NCBI RefSeq assembly: GCF_026250525.1
Contig: NZ_CP111043.1
Location: 1,415,421 to 1,479,420, forward strand
DNA: 64,000 nt
Reading direction: 5' to 3'
Source of the DNA: Chondrinema litorale
GTDB lineage: Bacteria; Bacteroidota; Bacteroidia; Cytophagales; Flammeovirgaceae
The position numbers and the translations under genes were made by a program. Of this stretch, positions 10,501-20,100 are shown piece by piece. Within the stretch, counting starts at the first letter, position 1. Each line of letters begins with the position of its first letter. Below the pieces are notes generated by a model. The model had not been told where the DNA came from. It made no database searches and saw only the letters and a program-made list of their open reading frames with translations.

Positions 10501-13500
10501 ACCAACAGTAAAGTTTTGCTCAAGCTGAACTGTAAGGTCATTACCAATAGTTACATCTTCATCTATTGAAATATCAGTATATGCATTGAATGTAGCCTCA
10601 TCGCCGAAAATAATATTTTTTTGTAGTTCATGTGCTTCCGTTTGGAAAGTTATGATATTGTTATTTCCGAAAGTAACATTCTCAACATATTGATTCAAAC
10701 CTCTGAAATCCATCTCCACATTATCTCCAAAAATTACCTCGCCATTAAAAACGTTCGTAACAGTTGAGTTACCTTCAATATAATTACTATAAACATTGTA
10801 ATCGAGGTTACTACCTAAATCAATATCTCCATTGAAAATTTTAGGAGATGTTCCATTTATATTAAAATTAGTAGAAGTTGTATTTAATCTTGTAATTGAT
10901 CTAAAAGTTAAGACATTACTATTTGAACCATCTGCTTCTTCAGAATCAAAATCAATATCTCTGGGGCCATTAATAATAATATCTGGTAACTCTCTGGCAG
11001 AAGTATTACCAATTTTAAATTGTGTCCATTCAGTTGTACCTGTCGATTTATTATAGATAAACATGAATGTACTCCCAGTACCAGGTGTATCAAAAGTGAA
11101 ATTAGTACCTCTTAAATCAGACGCAACTCCATATCTCTCTCCTTCAAAAACCATGGTAGAGTTATCACTTACTGTTAATCTCCTTGTATCTGTAAAAGCA
11201 TCACTTTCATATGCATCAAAATTATCCAATGTGATTGTAATACCATCTCCTGTTATTAAATGTCCTGCTTGCAGATACAGCTCATCACTCATATCAAAAT
11301 CATCTTGGAAAGTCCATTCACCTCCAATACCATTAAAATAGACATCGTCATTATCTAAAGCAGTTCCATTTGTTGTGATTGCTTCTCCTGTTGAGGTTGA
11401 GATGAAATAGATATCTCTATACCCAGTAACTGTCATAGGGTTATCAGACATAATCAATGAACCTGCAATTGACAGATCATTATTGATATCTAAATCAGGA
11501 GTGTTGATCACTCCACCTCCTGCATCTGAAGAAGTAGTCCAAGTCATATCATGGCATATAGCATCACTAATATTTACATCCACACTCAAAATAGTGCTAT
11601 CAGTAAATGAATTATGATCGAAAATAACATCATGCTGTTCTCTAGGAATACAACTACCATAATATCCTCCAGAAGTTGTTGACCAGTTTTGAGGGTTATC
11701 CCAATCTTCAGTTCTGCCTGTATTAGAATATGGCCATGTTTTGTTATTCCCTTCAGTTCCTCCAACCCAGTATAAAGTTGAAGCTAATTCTGAAGCTGCT
11801 GCATTATCGAAAGTTATACCCGTGTTATTTTGATAATCAGTAGAGTAAATAGCTGAGATATTAGCGCCAGAAACTGCAACTGTTTGCACTATAACACCAT
11901 ACCAATTATGATCAGTTGTAAAATTCAAGCGGGTTTGCGTTCCCCATTGTTCACTTCTTATTACATTACCACCAGAACAATCGAGATATGGAGCAGTCAT
12001 TAAAATCTCACCTGAAAAATTATAGTCTTTGTCTTCTTCAAATATAATTTCTGTCCCCCGAGTAAGGGTTAAGTTGTGGAGCAAACCAGGTGAAGTGGTT
12101 CTATAAAACTCTAACTGTGTGCCCTCACCTACTGTAATATTTTGATTGTTTCCATATACCCCTCTATCAAACCTGTAATCTCCTTCTTTACCAAGAAAAA
12201 CATCTCCATCAAACTGTGTAGTACCATCTTCTACTGCAAAGTAAACTGCTTCGGCATAGTCACCAAAAGTTAAGGTTGAAGAAAATGTTGAACTTCTGTC
12301 AGTTCTGAACCCTTTTGCAGCATCTCCAACTATTACATCTCCATTGAAAGTAGCTGTACCAGTATTGTTTACAAAGTGGACGTCTGCAGAATCTCCTATT
12401 GCAAGGTTGTCGTTAAATTCAATAGTGTGGTAAGATTGTATTATATTACTTTCACCAAAAATTGCAGTATTATTAAAAGTAGTTACTGCAGCATTATTCC
12501 AATCACCAGAAAACAAAACTCTTGTCCCATCCTCTGAGGTAAAAGTTCCATTAAAAGTATCATCGCCACTAAAATTAACATATGAGTTTTCTCTGATTAT
12601 TACTGGGGCATCTACTGCATATGTGTTAATCGAATTATCATCAAAATAAACTGACCATGTAGTTGGGTCAGAGGTAATATCTACTGTGCCACCAGAAAAA
12701 GTATTGTTACCAAAAAATCTCAATCGATTATTTTCAGCTACTGTACCTCTTAGTAGAAAGCCACCTTGAAAGTCATTCACTTCATCAAACCTCACATTTC
12801 CACTATAAACACCTGTCTCTTCTCCAAAAGTTACTTGACCAATATGTGTAGAGCTTCTATTAAAAATAACTTGGATAGTACTATCTCCAAATGTAGTAAC
12901 ACCAGAAATTGTAGTACTCCCATCATCATTGTTAAATTGAGCTGTAGCCTTTTTTCCAAACACCAAATCGCCTGAAAAAACTGCCTCTCTATCTGCATAT
13001 AAACTCACACTATCCGCGCAAGTCACATTTCCTACAAATAAAGAAGTTCCTCCATAATCACTTACTTGCAAAGATGAACCTGAGCCAACATCTAAAGTGC
13101 TATTGAAAGTAATATCTTGTAATGCCCTAAGATTTACATTTTCTCCAAGATTTACCGTATTATTAAAAATAGTAGCGATCCCTGAAATATTTCTCAATGT
13201 ATATGCAACATTAGCATCATCTTCAACTTGAACTGTTCCATTAAAAACATCATCACCTCTATGGGCAACATAAGAACCTTGTCTTACAATTACAGGAGAG
13301 GTAATATCAAAAGTATTATCTGTATCATATGCAAATTCAACTGCCCAATCTGTATTTCCAGTGGTTAAATCGACTGTACCGCCTGAAAAAATATTAGTAC
13401 CAAAAAATTGAATAGCATCATTTGAATCATAAGTGCCTTCAACAGTAAGACCTTGATTAAAAGAAGTAGTATTTTCAAAATCAATTCCTCTTGATTGATC

Positions 13501-16440
13501 TCTAATTGTTACAGTGCCATCAAAAGTTGTGGTACTTCCACGGAATCGTGTATAACCTGTTCCATCAATATTTCCATCAATTACAAAGCTTACATTAGTG
13601 CCAAAAACAGCAGGACGATAAAAGTTTGCCATTGCCATTGGGCCTAAATAGACCGTATTAATTCCATCGAAGGTAGTCGTTCCACCATTGCCAGAATCAT
13701 CCCCGAACTCCATCCATGCATGTTCTCCAGATGTAAGCCCTCCATTAAAAGTTGTGGTATTATAGAAACGGGCACTTACCCTTTCGTCTGCATTGCTTGA
13801 AATTCCATCTCCAAGAGTAACTAATCCATTAAAAACTGCACCATCAAAAAATCTTGCACGAGAAGTGTTAGTCATAGTAACAGTACTGTTAAAAGTAGAT
13901 TCATAAAAATCTACTCTTGCTGTATTATTTGTATAACCATTTACGATTACAGGTCCATTAAAAATATTTATACCATTAAAATCAGTATTTTCCCCATCTG
14001 GTGTTTCTATATCTACAGTGTCACTATAAGTATTATTCGTACCATTAACTATAATGTAGTTTCTTGCAGCAGTGAAAATACCCGAGAAATCCTTGTTAGA
14101 TGAATTATATATGTAAGCATTATTTTCATTGTAGAATCTTATATCTCCAAATGAAAATGTTTGCGTATCATCATCAACACTATAAACATTAAGTCTTCTG
14201 TTAGCAGTAACCATATTCACCCAAACCTCACCAATTGCTATAGATGTTGATCCTAATTCTATATTCTGATTACCAGTACTGGTAAAATTCATTACAGCAT
14301 TTTCGCCGTTATATGTAAGATTAGATCCTCTTAAATCTAAAGCAGTATTACCTCCTGTAATTGTAATTGTACTAGTTCCAAAATCTACACTTCTAGTATC
14401 GCTACTTGTATCATCATTAATAGCTAGATCTACAATTGAAGCTGTTAAATTAAAATTATTACTAATGAATGATCCAGCCTCTAACTCGAAATCATCAGAT
14501 GATGAAAAATCATCTAAGAGATCCCAATTTCCATTTACATTATTGAATCTTACAGGTCTTGAAAAAGACTGTCCAGCCGAATATACAGTATGATTACCTT
14601 CACCTAAAAAGTCAACATCTGAATCTAGGTTCCATGTCATATTCGCACTTAACTCTAATGAACCATAAATTTGTAATCTTCTGCTATTTTGATCTCCTCC
14701 TGATCTGTTTATAGTTGGTAAGTTGGTAACTCCATTCCAGATCATATTTCTACAAGCGGCAGCAGTATTAACTCTGGTAAATAGGCCAGTAGTCGAAAAT
14801 GAATTTGCATCAAAATAAACATCGGTAGAGCTATTCGGAACTCCATCACCTCCTGGTCCACCAGAATTTGTGTCCCAGTTATCTGCATTATCCCAATAAT
14901 TATCCAATCCTTTCCCTACCCAATATAAAACATCACAAGCTCCACTTAATGGTGCTGCTATATTAGTAGTGTTAGAAGTTGTACCTCGATCAATAGTAAT
15001 CGAACCTGTACCTGTTTCATTGATATCCTCAACTGTTACCGCATCCCAAAATGCCGTACCTGATAAATCTAAAAATGCTTGCTGCCCATTTTGTGTAGAG
15101 TTTATTGTAACACCATTATCACAATCGGCATAAACTGTGAGGTTACCTAAAATGCTTGTGGTCTGATTTTTTTCGAAGCTTAATTCTGAACTGGCATTTA
15201 GAATTATACTCTGAAAACTAGTATTTGCGGTATTTTCTAGGCTTATGTCATTGTTACCTGCAAATGTGACGTTTTGAAAGCTATTAGCTAAAGCTCCTTC
15301 AAAAGTTATATTAGCATTTTCCCCTACTGTCAAATCAGCGCCAAAAGTAACTTGATCTAGAAAAGCATAATTACCACCCGTATTATTACTATTTAAATTA
15401 ACAGCACCATTTAAAACAGATATTCCATTGAAAGTAATGGTACCTGAAGAACCAATATTTAAGGCTCCATTAAAAGTGTTATTACCAGTAAAACTTATAT
15501 TGCCAGTATCACCTGCCTCGCCAATAGAAATATTAGAAAAGGTTTTATCTCCAATACCTGAAAAATCTACTGCACCATTGCTACTAATTATAATATCTCC
15601 AAAACTATGTGCAGCATCTCCTGTAAAATTAACATCTTTAGTAACTGCTCCTGTAAATGCTATTACTCCAAAATTAAAAGCATTATCCCCTAAATTTAAA
15701 TCTATTTTTGTAGTAGATGTACTAGTGAAACTAATTGTATCTGGACTAATAAATGTTAGATTGCCTCCTACGCTTTCTAACCTTAAAGGAGAATTACTAG
15801 TAATTCCTGCATATTCAATGGTTAGTAACTCAGAACCTGTAAGATCTAAAGTTCTTACATCATCTCCAGAAGGATCTGCGTCTATTCGCTCAAAGGTTAA
15901 ATTATTACCAGACGAAATAAAGCTTCCTTTATCTAGATAAAATAAATCAGCAATTATATCATCAGCTAGTATAACATCATTTACAGCATCTATATGTATG
16001 TCACCTAATTCTGTCCCTGAGGTTTGGATTGTAGCATTTGCAGAAGTTGCCAAAAAACTAATATCTCCAGCCCCTGTGAAGTTTCCAATTTGATCTTGAA
16101 TTATAAAATTGCCATGTACATTAAGATGCTTAGATGTATTTATATCAAATGCTGGATTATCGTCATCGATATCAGAAACAAAGAAATTTAAACATGATTC
16201 ATTTCCACTGATAGTGACTGTGTGTCCTGTACTGCTAAAAGAATTTTCATCGAATATAACATCATCAGTATCACTTGGAGCTGAAGCACCTCCTATTCCT
16301 CCAGAGGTTAAAGACCAGTTTACATCATCTTTCCAATTACCAGTATCTCCTACCCAATAGCGCGTTTGGGCTGTAGAGTTTTGATATGATAATATAAAAA
16401 TCAGAAAGAAGGCACTATAAAAAGTAAAGCTTTTAAGCAT
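4504..16440 (-). CDS. Giant repetitive T9SS-exported surface protein
   Basis: A 3978-aa protein with a signal peptide (about 1-25, ending STAQ) and a C-terminal type IX sorting domain (about 3897-3978, starting YQNHPNPSG). It should be exported and attached to the cell surface or released. Four cassettes of the form YWVG...NW..WS..SGG...P...D.VIFD.NSF start near residues 28, 504, 1556 and 2307. Each leads into long stretches of short repeats such as 'FNG.V.FG....F', likely a beta-helix or beta-solenoid. Residues about 2635-3400 hold seven tandem units of 107-127 aa. A fibronectin-like PVELKSF domain (about 3785-3890) precedes the sorting domain. The protein is rich in Asn, Asp, Thr and Gly, as calcium-binding adhesins are. 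An adhesive or gliding-surface role is inference. No enzyme domain is visible. Confidence 0.9.
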   Translation of the reverse strand: MLKSFTFYSAFFLIFILSYQNSTAQTRYWVGDTGNWKDDVNWSLTSGGIGGASAPSDTDDVIFDENSFSSTGHTVTISGNESCLNFFVSDIDDDNPAFDINTSKHLNVHGNFIIQDQIGNFTGAGDISFLATSANATIQTSGTELGDIHIDAVNDVILADDIIADLFYLDKGSFISSGNNLTFERIDADPSGDDVRTLDLTGSELLTIEYAGITSNSPLRLESVGGNLTFISPDTISFTSTSTTKIDLNLGDNAFNFGVIAFTGAVTKDVNFTGDAAHSFGDIIISSNGAVDFSGIGDKTFSNISIGEAGDTGNISFTGNNTFNGALNIGSSGTITFNGISVLNGAVNLNSNNTGGNYAFLDQVTFGADLTVGENANITFEGALANSFQNVTFAGNNDISLENTANTSFQSIILNASSELSFEKNQTTSILGNLTVYADCDNGVTINSTQNGQQAFLDLSGTAFWDAVTVEDINETGTGSITIDRGTTSNTTNIAAPLSGACDVLYWVGKGLDNYWDNADNWDTNSGGPGGDGVPNSSTDVYFDANSFSTTGLFTRVNTAAACRNMIWNGVTNLPTINRSGGDQNSRRLQIYGSLELSANMTWNLDSDVDFLGEGNHTVYSAGQSFSRPVRFNNVNGNWDLLDDFSSSDDFELEAGSFISNNFNLTASIVDLAINDDTSSDTRSVDFGTSTITITGGNTALDLRGSNLTYNGENAVMNFTSTGNQNIELGSTSIAIGEVWVNMVTANRRLNVYSVDDDTQTFSFGDIRFYNENNAYIYNSSNKDFSGIFTAARNYIIVNGTNNTYSDTVDIETPDGENTDFNGINIFNGPVIVNGYTNNTARVDFYESTFNSTVTMTNTSRARFFDGAVFNGLVTLGDGISSNADERVSARFYNTTTFNGGLTSGEHAWMEFGDDSGNGGTTTFDGINTVYLGPMAMANFYRPAVFGTNVSFVIDGNIDGTGYTRFRGSTTTFDGTVTIRDQSRGIDFENTTSFNQGLTVEGTYDSNDAIQFFGTNIFSGGTVDLTTGNTDWAVEFAYDTDNTFDITSPVIVRQGSYVAHRGDDVFNGTVQVEDDANVAYTLRNISGIATIFNNTVNLGENVNLRALQDITFNSTLDVGSGSSLQVSDYGGTSLFVGNVTCADSVSLYADREAVFSGDLVFGKKATAQFNNDDGSTTISGVTTFGDSTIQVIFNRSSTHIGQVTFGEETGVYSGNVRFDEVNDFQGGFLLRGTVAENNRLRFFGNNTFSGGTVDITSDPTTWSVYFDDNSINTYAVDAPVIIRENSYVNFSGDDTFNGTFTSEDGTRVLFSGDWNNAAVTTFNNTAIFGESNIIQSYHTIEFNDNLAIGDSADVHFVNNTGTATFNGDVIVGDAAKGFRTDRSSTFSSTLTFGDYAEAVYFAVEDGTTQFDGDVFLGKEGDYRFDRGVYGNNQNITVGEGTQLEFYRTTSPGLLHNLTLTRGTEIIFEEDKDYNFSGEILMTAPYLDCSGGNVIRSEQWGTQTRLNFTTDHNWYGVIVQTVAVSGANISAIYSTDYQNNTGITFDNAAASELASTLYWVGGTEGNNKTWPYSNTGRTEDWDNPQNWSTTSGGYYGSCIPREQHDVIFDHNSFTDSTILSVDVNISDAICHDMTWTTSSDAGGGVINTPDLDINNDLSIAGSLIMSDNPMTVTGYRDIYFISTSTGEAITTNGTALDNDDVYFNGIGGEWTFQDDFDMSDELYLQAGHLITGDGITITLDNFDAYESDAFTDTRRLTVSDNSTMVFEGERYGVASDLRGTNFTFDTPGTGSTFMFIYNKSTGTTEWTQFKIGNTSARELPDIIINGPRDIDFDSEEADGSNSNVLTFRSITRLNTTSTNFNINGTSPKIFNGDIDLGSNLDYNVYSNYIEGNSTVTNVFNGEVIFGDNVEMDFRGLNQYVENVTFGNNNIITFQTEAHELQKNIIFGDEATFNAYTDISIDEDVTIGNDLTVQLEQNFTVGGDVIIGTGSNGYINRFGGQSEITGSLTIGANANQLIFRQTGIFHGPVDIGDNAIVQFAEGGNYTSTFNDVVITGNSSYVRFQETSYFNAALTTGNASTTVFGEDSGETYFEADVTLGENSNNHFYEFVYFDSDDNNPVNYTLTLEATSTTEFDYGGTDDGLFEDIQMNTGSRVIFDNDDNIIKNLYTTEYNTIELSTAGLTTIQNSFEAAVDCDEWLIIRSSNPGSTASIAFEDNGSNSMPLWNHIVVQDVRVEGPVSGLVDGSGYFPLEVIEGVNLDNLNNGRSKTSAGGSNPFYTDEANMIDHTHSDYDQYATIYLNAERSPLTLYWVGQAGQVPPDGGAANSNWSNANNWSTVSGSTDPAHISGCIPNPIDHIIFDDNSFTADNQTVIIDISNAACGEFTFSNTEESDITFEGQRLYFLQIFDDYSVTNSMVNNFLGTVEFYTVDNNVHPLGNTNGSTMLFNGPVSFITSYPQTSAPYNWRLDAALDLDEGAPNDGYDTDFTFISGVVDGNAQDISLEGDWIILWEGGYRYGGISTVTFDGDENDRDIDIDATLADNSFYNIIVDKTTFNRDLRLRNDIYIDNDLTINSGKLWDSDEAWEGPRDFLTNGSGTTGAGIITINDSGSLVLGNNDEDAGDVSEFPATFADAILTIGSTVIYHDRDAQNVSAVGVLYPGVEYGNLTLENGDDDTSDLKTLQGDIVINGNLRIDDTFFEDNGYTITGNVGDTSKFEMTEDSRFYIGTAGVATIMPEFDNYDFENNSSVYYQSANPQIVKGIDDGGAGNGSYANLYITNLNEASVTTSVLKTIDAPLRIRRELRIEPDAELWDDGNQITALDDDNCELFMSEDSYLTFGNTSTATTFPNFQSDEISLDVASVIKYVAGVDGQQIRRLDYGNNDLSYGSIWLLNYDSISTKRVEKYLAATPLPRNSSDNLRFRQDFKVGEYNHLMDDGFQINGEDSDLSREDYIWVGQQSTLTLGTATTATEFPRHTKTSNIDLHNTSHVIYNAGVDQIVRGIFNDSDTDDIPDGNSNYGFLTIRNIDNSSLITKALDESIGIRRDFIIENNNHLVDAGYQIYGTSSQPFNMEGNSQLTLGDSDDGTSFPLNYANVDIDLASATTITYNAGVVQDIRRLSSATGNQNYANLILQNTGGSLVDKTLTALPVTSDVSDNVTVRGALQILSNNHFIDDGYQVVGTSGQNFQMESNTQFSIGNATVATVFPQNYLDTDLNFDAASIIIYNAGVAQDVKSLNSSTDSQVYGEVRFVNAASGSDVNKTLLGALRFRTAMRIYDENHVFDVGNQITGSSIADFEMQGTSEIFIGDAALATLFPIDVDNDNVSLASGTTIHYQSTSPQQIRKLAGAVNSVENYANLNLTGSTKTIAASPNATSGYTDNLHVRGVMNISDQQVELNDQRLVISGNITRTSGTFTGTDNSMISILGTSGGSAGELHFTDPTITNLSDLLVNRKGVNGSITLGTLLTIGTNPGDNGSMTLTEGELILNGNRLLINSAANQFNRTNGSITGSNSSTLIVQGAGDFGDDLVFTSGSEELNELGIDRTGDLVMGSSLFLYDKIGLKSGIIHTTNTNLITLGALAEVRDFDTDSPAETSIHPAGGPKGGNSGFGSSGGSEDSHIQGPMAKVFTGHLASGKSFRFPIGKNGELREIGVAEVGKNENDSSLSVTWPTVFRAEYFKAEPPKPGATAIKSGSSLTHVSSVEYWDLHRSSGDASAKVIMHWDTDTDVATDASQYDNLRVAHYDDGSDEWESIGDGNELDYDTDLGYFVSSVASDDFSYYTPASTTLYNLLPVELKSFTAEHVKDKGVDLNWEAIERNSEGYILQRSIGNTESFEVIAHYENQSELVSKNDAVSISNFNYLDNDGIEPGEVHYYMLQQVDKDGNVETFDLKSVNVGAKVVLYQNHPNPSGTYTTLSFSIEKEARTKLEIFDMSGRFIATVVDNMLESGTHQYEYNVSRLKTGVYAVKMTYGDKVLNIKMLVAK
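6240..8540 (-). repeat. Seven tandem ~115-aa units inside the giant surface protein
   Basis: The units open with 'I.Y.AGV.Q.IR.L'-type motifs, encoded near 8527, 8207, 7865, 7490, 7140, 6790 and 6465, a spacing of about 320-380 bp. Each unit then has a 'NYANL.L.N' strand, a 'LRIR..L.I....L.DDG.QI.G' segment and a 'F.M...S.....G.A..AT.FP' segment. The units have diverged, which suggests old duplication and not recent slippage. Confidence 0.75.
12370..13450 (-). repeat. Internal duplication (~130 aa, two copies ~230 aa apart) in the giant protein
   Basis: The copy encoded at about 13070-13450 (FFGTNIFSGGTVDL, then SPVIVRQGSYV and GDDVFNGT) is matched by one at about 12370-12755 (FFGNNTFSGGTVDI, then APVIIRENSYV and GDDTFNGT). 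The order of motifs is the same in both. This is a segmental duplication within the solenoid region. Confidence 0.7.
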
Positions 16441-16680
16441 AATTATGCATCATTTATTAATAACTAGCTATTTTATTACCTCCTTTAAAGCAAAAAATCA
16501 GTATTTCTATATATGATCTCTTACATCCAACAAATTGTATTATGTAAGTTTTTTTAGAGGATAATTTTTATATGAGCCTAGTTTAAAAAAGCCTTCTTTA
16601 TATAAATACCAAAATAGAAGTACTATTACATATGAGATGAAATTTTATATTTTTTTATTTTTAATTAGTCTAAATAAGAT

Positions 16681-16688
16681 TACTTTTG
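16681..16688 (+). promoter_or_regulatory. Putative -7 element for the 49-aa ORF
   Basis: TACTTTTG matches the Bacteroidota -7 consensus TANNTTTG. The -33 position holds only TTTT. A start about 7 bp downstream would leave a leader of about 25 nt before the ATG at 16718. Confidence 0.4.
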
Positions 16689-16717
16689 TGAAGATTATAA
16701 GAAACTAATATTCTATT

Positions 16718-16867
16718 ATGAATAAATACTTTCATTTAGTTAACACAACATTACCTCAGAGTAACACTGAAGCAGAATTTTCTGATAATGAATGTATTTT
16801 CAAAAAAAAGAAGTGCTGCAAAAAGTATAAAAAAGGGAAAAGATGTGGTTCTTGCCCAAAAGAATAA
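16718..16867 (+). CDS. Small Cys/Lys-rich protein (49 aa)
   Basis: The ORF starts at ATG 16718 and ends with TAA. Its C-terminal half is strikingly ordered: KKKKCCKKYKKGKRCGSCPK. It has four Cys in a CC-(9)-C-(2)-C layout embedded in Lys. This looks like a short metal- or nucleic-acid-binding motif; I have an impression of similar short tails in Bacteroidota proteins but cannot name a family. The N-terminal half is unremarkable. A TANNTTTG-like element lies 30 bp upstream. It sits alone between the giant surface-protein gene and the ThuA-type lipoprotein gene, on the plus strand. Confidence 0.55.
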   Translation: MNKYFHLVNTTLPQSNTEAEFSDNECIFKKKKCCKKYKKGKRCGSCPKE

Positions 16868-17169
16868 TTCTTTTCAAAAAATATACACTCCAAACATTTC
16901 ATGTTTTTCATTAATACTTATACTCAAATAGCTAAGTAACTTTTATACTAAACTTAGCATTTATCAGTATTTAATTATTCAAATAAATCTTAATATTTTT
17001 TTTAGTTATTCTCCTTTTACCTCGATTTAAACTGCAGTTTTCTCCATTCAGTAAATTAGCCTACTCATATCTAATTACATTATCATATCAATTTCTTAAC
17101 TTGAAAAATGTATCTAGCTTTTCCCCACTAAAAGGGGATTAAATTCACTTATAAATTCTACATTATTCA
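16868..17169. other. Intergenic stretch with no clear gene
   Basis: About 300 bp of AT-rich DNA between the small Cys-rich ORF and the next lipoprotein gene. A weak hairpin (AAACAT...ATGTTT near 16892-16908) may end the small ORF. I see no other gene and no RNA structure I can support. Confidence 0.4.
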
Positions 17170-20100
17170 ATGAAAATCAATCATTTACACTTTGTTCTAG
17201 CATTTTGTATACTAGGACTTTTTTCATGTTCTGAAAAAGAAAAAAGATTATTGATATTTTCTAAAACAGCAGAATTCAGACACAACTCAATTGAAGCAGG
17301 GCAGGCATTTTTCTTTAAGTATGGAAAAGAAAATGGCTATCAAATTGACACCACTGAAAACTCAGAGCTTTTTAATGAAGAAAACTTAAAAAAATACAGT
17401 GCTGTAGTTTTTCTAAATACTACAGGAGATGTACTCAACCATGCCCAACAAGCCGATTTTGAAAGGTATATACAAGCTGGAGGTGGTTATATTGGTATTC
17501 ATGCTGCCTCTGATACTGAGTATGAATGGCCTTGGTATGGCAAACTAATGGGAGGTTGGTTCGATGGCCATCCAGGCAATCCGAATGTAAGAACTGGTAA
17601 GGTTACAGTACTTGATAAAAACCATCCCTCAACAAAGAACCTTCCAGACAGTTGGGACAAAGCCGATGAGTTTTACAATTACAAATCTTTAAATATGGAC
17701 ATGAATTTCCTGATTACTGTAGATGAAAAATCTTATGGAGCAGGAAAACATGGTGACTTCCACCCAATAACTTGGTATCATGATTTTGATGGTGGAAGAG
17801 CATTTTTTACTGGTTTTGGGCATACACCTGAAACATTCTCTGAAAAGGAATTTGTGGAGTTAATGAAAGGAGGTATTGAGTATGCTGTTGGCGATAACAA
17901 ATTAGATTATACAGTTGCTCACTCTGAAAGAAAACCAGAGGAAAACAGGTTTGTAAAGAAAGTATTTACAACAAACCTCGAAGAGCCAATGGAACTTGAG
18001 GTTTTACCAAATGGAAAAATTCTATTTATAGAAAGAAAAGGTGCAGTTAAATTATACGATCCTAAAACAGAGGCATTAAAAGTTATATCTCACCTAGATG
18101 TTTTCAAAGACTTAGAGGATGGACTGCTCGGCTTTGCTATTGACCCTAATTTTGAAGAAAACAATCGCCTTTTTTTTTATTACAGCCCTCCAGGAGAAAA
18201 ACCTATTCAGCGTCTTTCTCGCTTTACTATGTTGGGAGATAGCCTAATCTTAGACAGTGAAAAAGTAATATTGGAAATCCCAACACAGCGAGAAGCATGT
18301 TGCCACTCAGGAGGTTCAATTGAATTTGGGCCTAATGGAAATTTATTTATTGCTTTAGGTGATAACACTAGCCCATTTAATTCGGAACAGAAATTTGATA
18401 CAGATGGATTCGGACCAATGGACGAAAGAGCAGGAAGAAGCAACTGGGACGCACAAAAGTCATCTGCTAGCCCAAATGATTTAAGGGGTAAAATATTGAG
18501 AATTAAGCCAGAAGAAGATGGCACTTATAGTATTCCAGATGGAAATCTATTTCCCAAAGATGGTTCGGGTGGAAAACCAGAAATTTTTGTAATGGGTTGT
18601 AGAAACCCTTATCGTATCTCTATCGACCCAAAAACCGGATGGTTGTATTGGGGAGACGTTGGACCAGATGCTGGAGAAGATAATGAAAATAGAGGACCAA
18701 AGGGGCATGACGAATTTAATCAAGCTAAAAAAGCTGGGTTTTACGGATGGCCATATTTTGTTGGCAACAACAAACCTTACCGAAAAATGAATTATGTAAC
18801 CGGTGAAGTTTCTGATTTTTTTGATCCAGAACATCCTGTAAATACGTCGCCAAATAATACTGGTGTTCAAAACTTACCTCCTGCCCAATCAGCGATGGTT
18901 TGGTACTCTTATGGAGAATCTACTGAGTTTCCCGACATGGCTTCTGGTGGTAGAAATGCAATGGCAGGTCCTGTTTATTATTATGATGATTACGAGGGAG
19001 ACAAAAATCGTTTCCCGAAGTATTATGACAAAAAAGTATTCCACTACGACTGGATTAGAGGTTGGATACATGCAATTACACTTGATGAAGAAGGCAACTA
19101 TTTATATCAAGAACCATTTTTACCTTCTATGGAATTTAATAACATGATTGATATTAAGTTGCATGATGGTAGTTTTTACTTTCTGGAATATGGTAAAAAC
19201 TGGTATTCTAAAAATGAAGATGCACGCTTAGGTCTTATCGACTATGCGGCTAGTAACAGAACTCCAATTGCCAAAGTTTCTGCCGATAAACTAGTTGGGG
19301 CAGCTCCACTAACAGTCAACTTTTCAGCAGAAAAATCATTTGATTATGACCAAAAAGATGAACTAACTTATGAATGGTTTTTTACTAGTGACGACGCTCA
19401 GGGCAATGGCATTACTAAAGCATTTACTTTTGATAAGCCAGGAATTTATCAGGCAAAAGTTAAAGTTTCTGACAAAGAAAGGGATGCTTCTTTTGCCAAT
19501 ATAGAAATTCAAGTTGGAAACGAAAGGCCAGTAATTTCAGTAAATCTTAATGGTAATAGCTCTTTCTATTGGAATAATTCTAGTCTAGATTATCAGATTA
19601 AAGTAGAAGATTTAGAAGACGGAGATGTTGATGCGCAAAAAGTAAAAGTTTTTTACGATTATATGCCAATTGGGAATGATGAAATTGAAGTAGAATTAGG
19701 ACATAAACAAACAGGAGCAGTGGTAGATGCAAGTGTTTTATTAAAAGAAAACTTATGCCTTTCTTGCCATGACATGAAAAATACTTCGATTGGACCAACC
19801 TACACAGAAGTTGCTGCAAAATATGATTCCGATCAGGCAACAATAGATAAACTCGTGCAAAAAGTAATTAAAGGAGGCAGTGGTGTATGGGGTGATAGAA
19901 TGATGGCAGCAAATCCTTCCCTCTCGAAAATAGATGCAGAAACTATGGTTCGTTACATTGTTTCACTTGATGAAGAACAAGTAAAACCATCATTACCTAC
20001 AAACGGTACTATTGCCGCTAACAAACACCTCAATGAATCAAATGGCTATTATATATTAACTGCTGAGTATACGGATAAAGGAGGTGAAATTGTGGGACCG

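Noticed and set aside
15428..15940. 170-codon plus-strand ORF
   Set aside because: It lies antisense inside the giant surface-protein gene. Its Pro/Leu/Lys-rich sequence mirrors the repeats on the coding strand.
4504..16440. Repeated DNA in this gene as a CRISPR array or satellite
   Set aside because: The repeats are diverged at DNA level, stay in one reading frame and have no constant spacer length. They are protein repeats.
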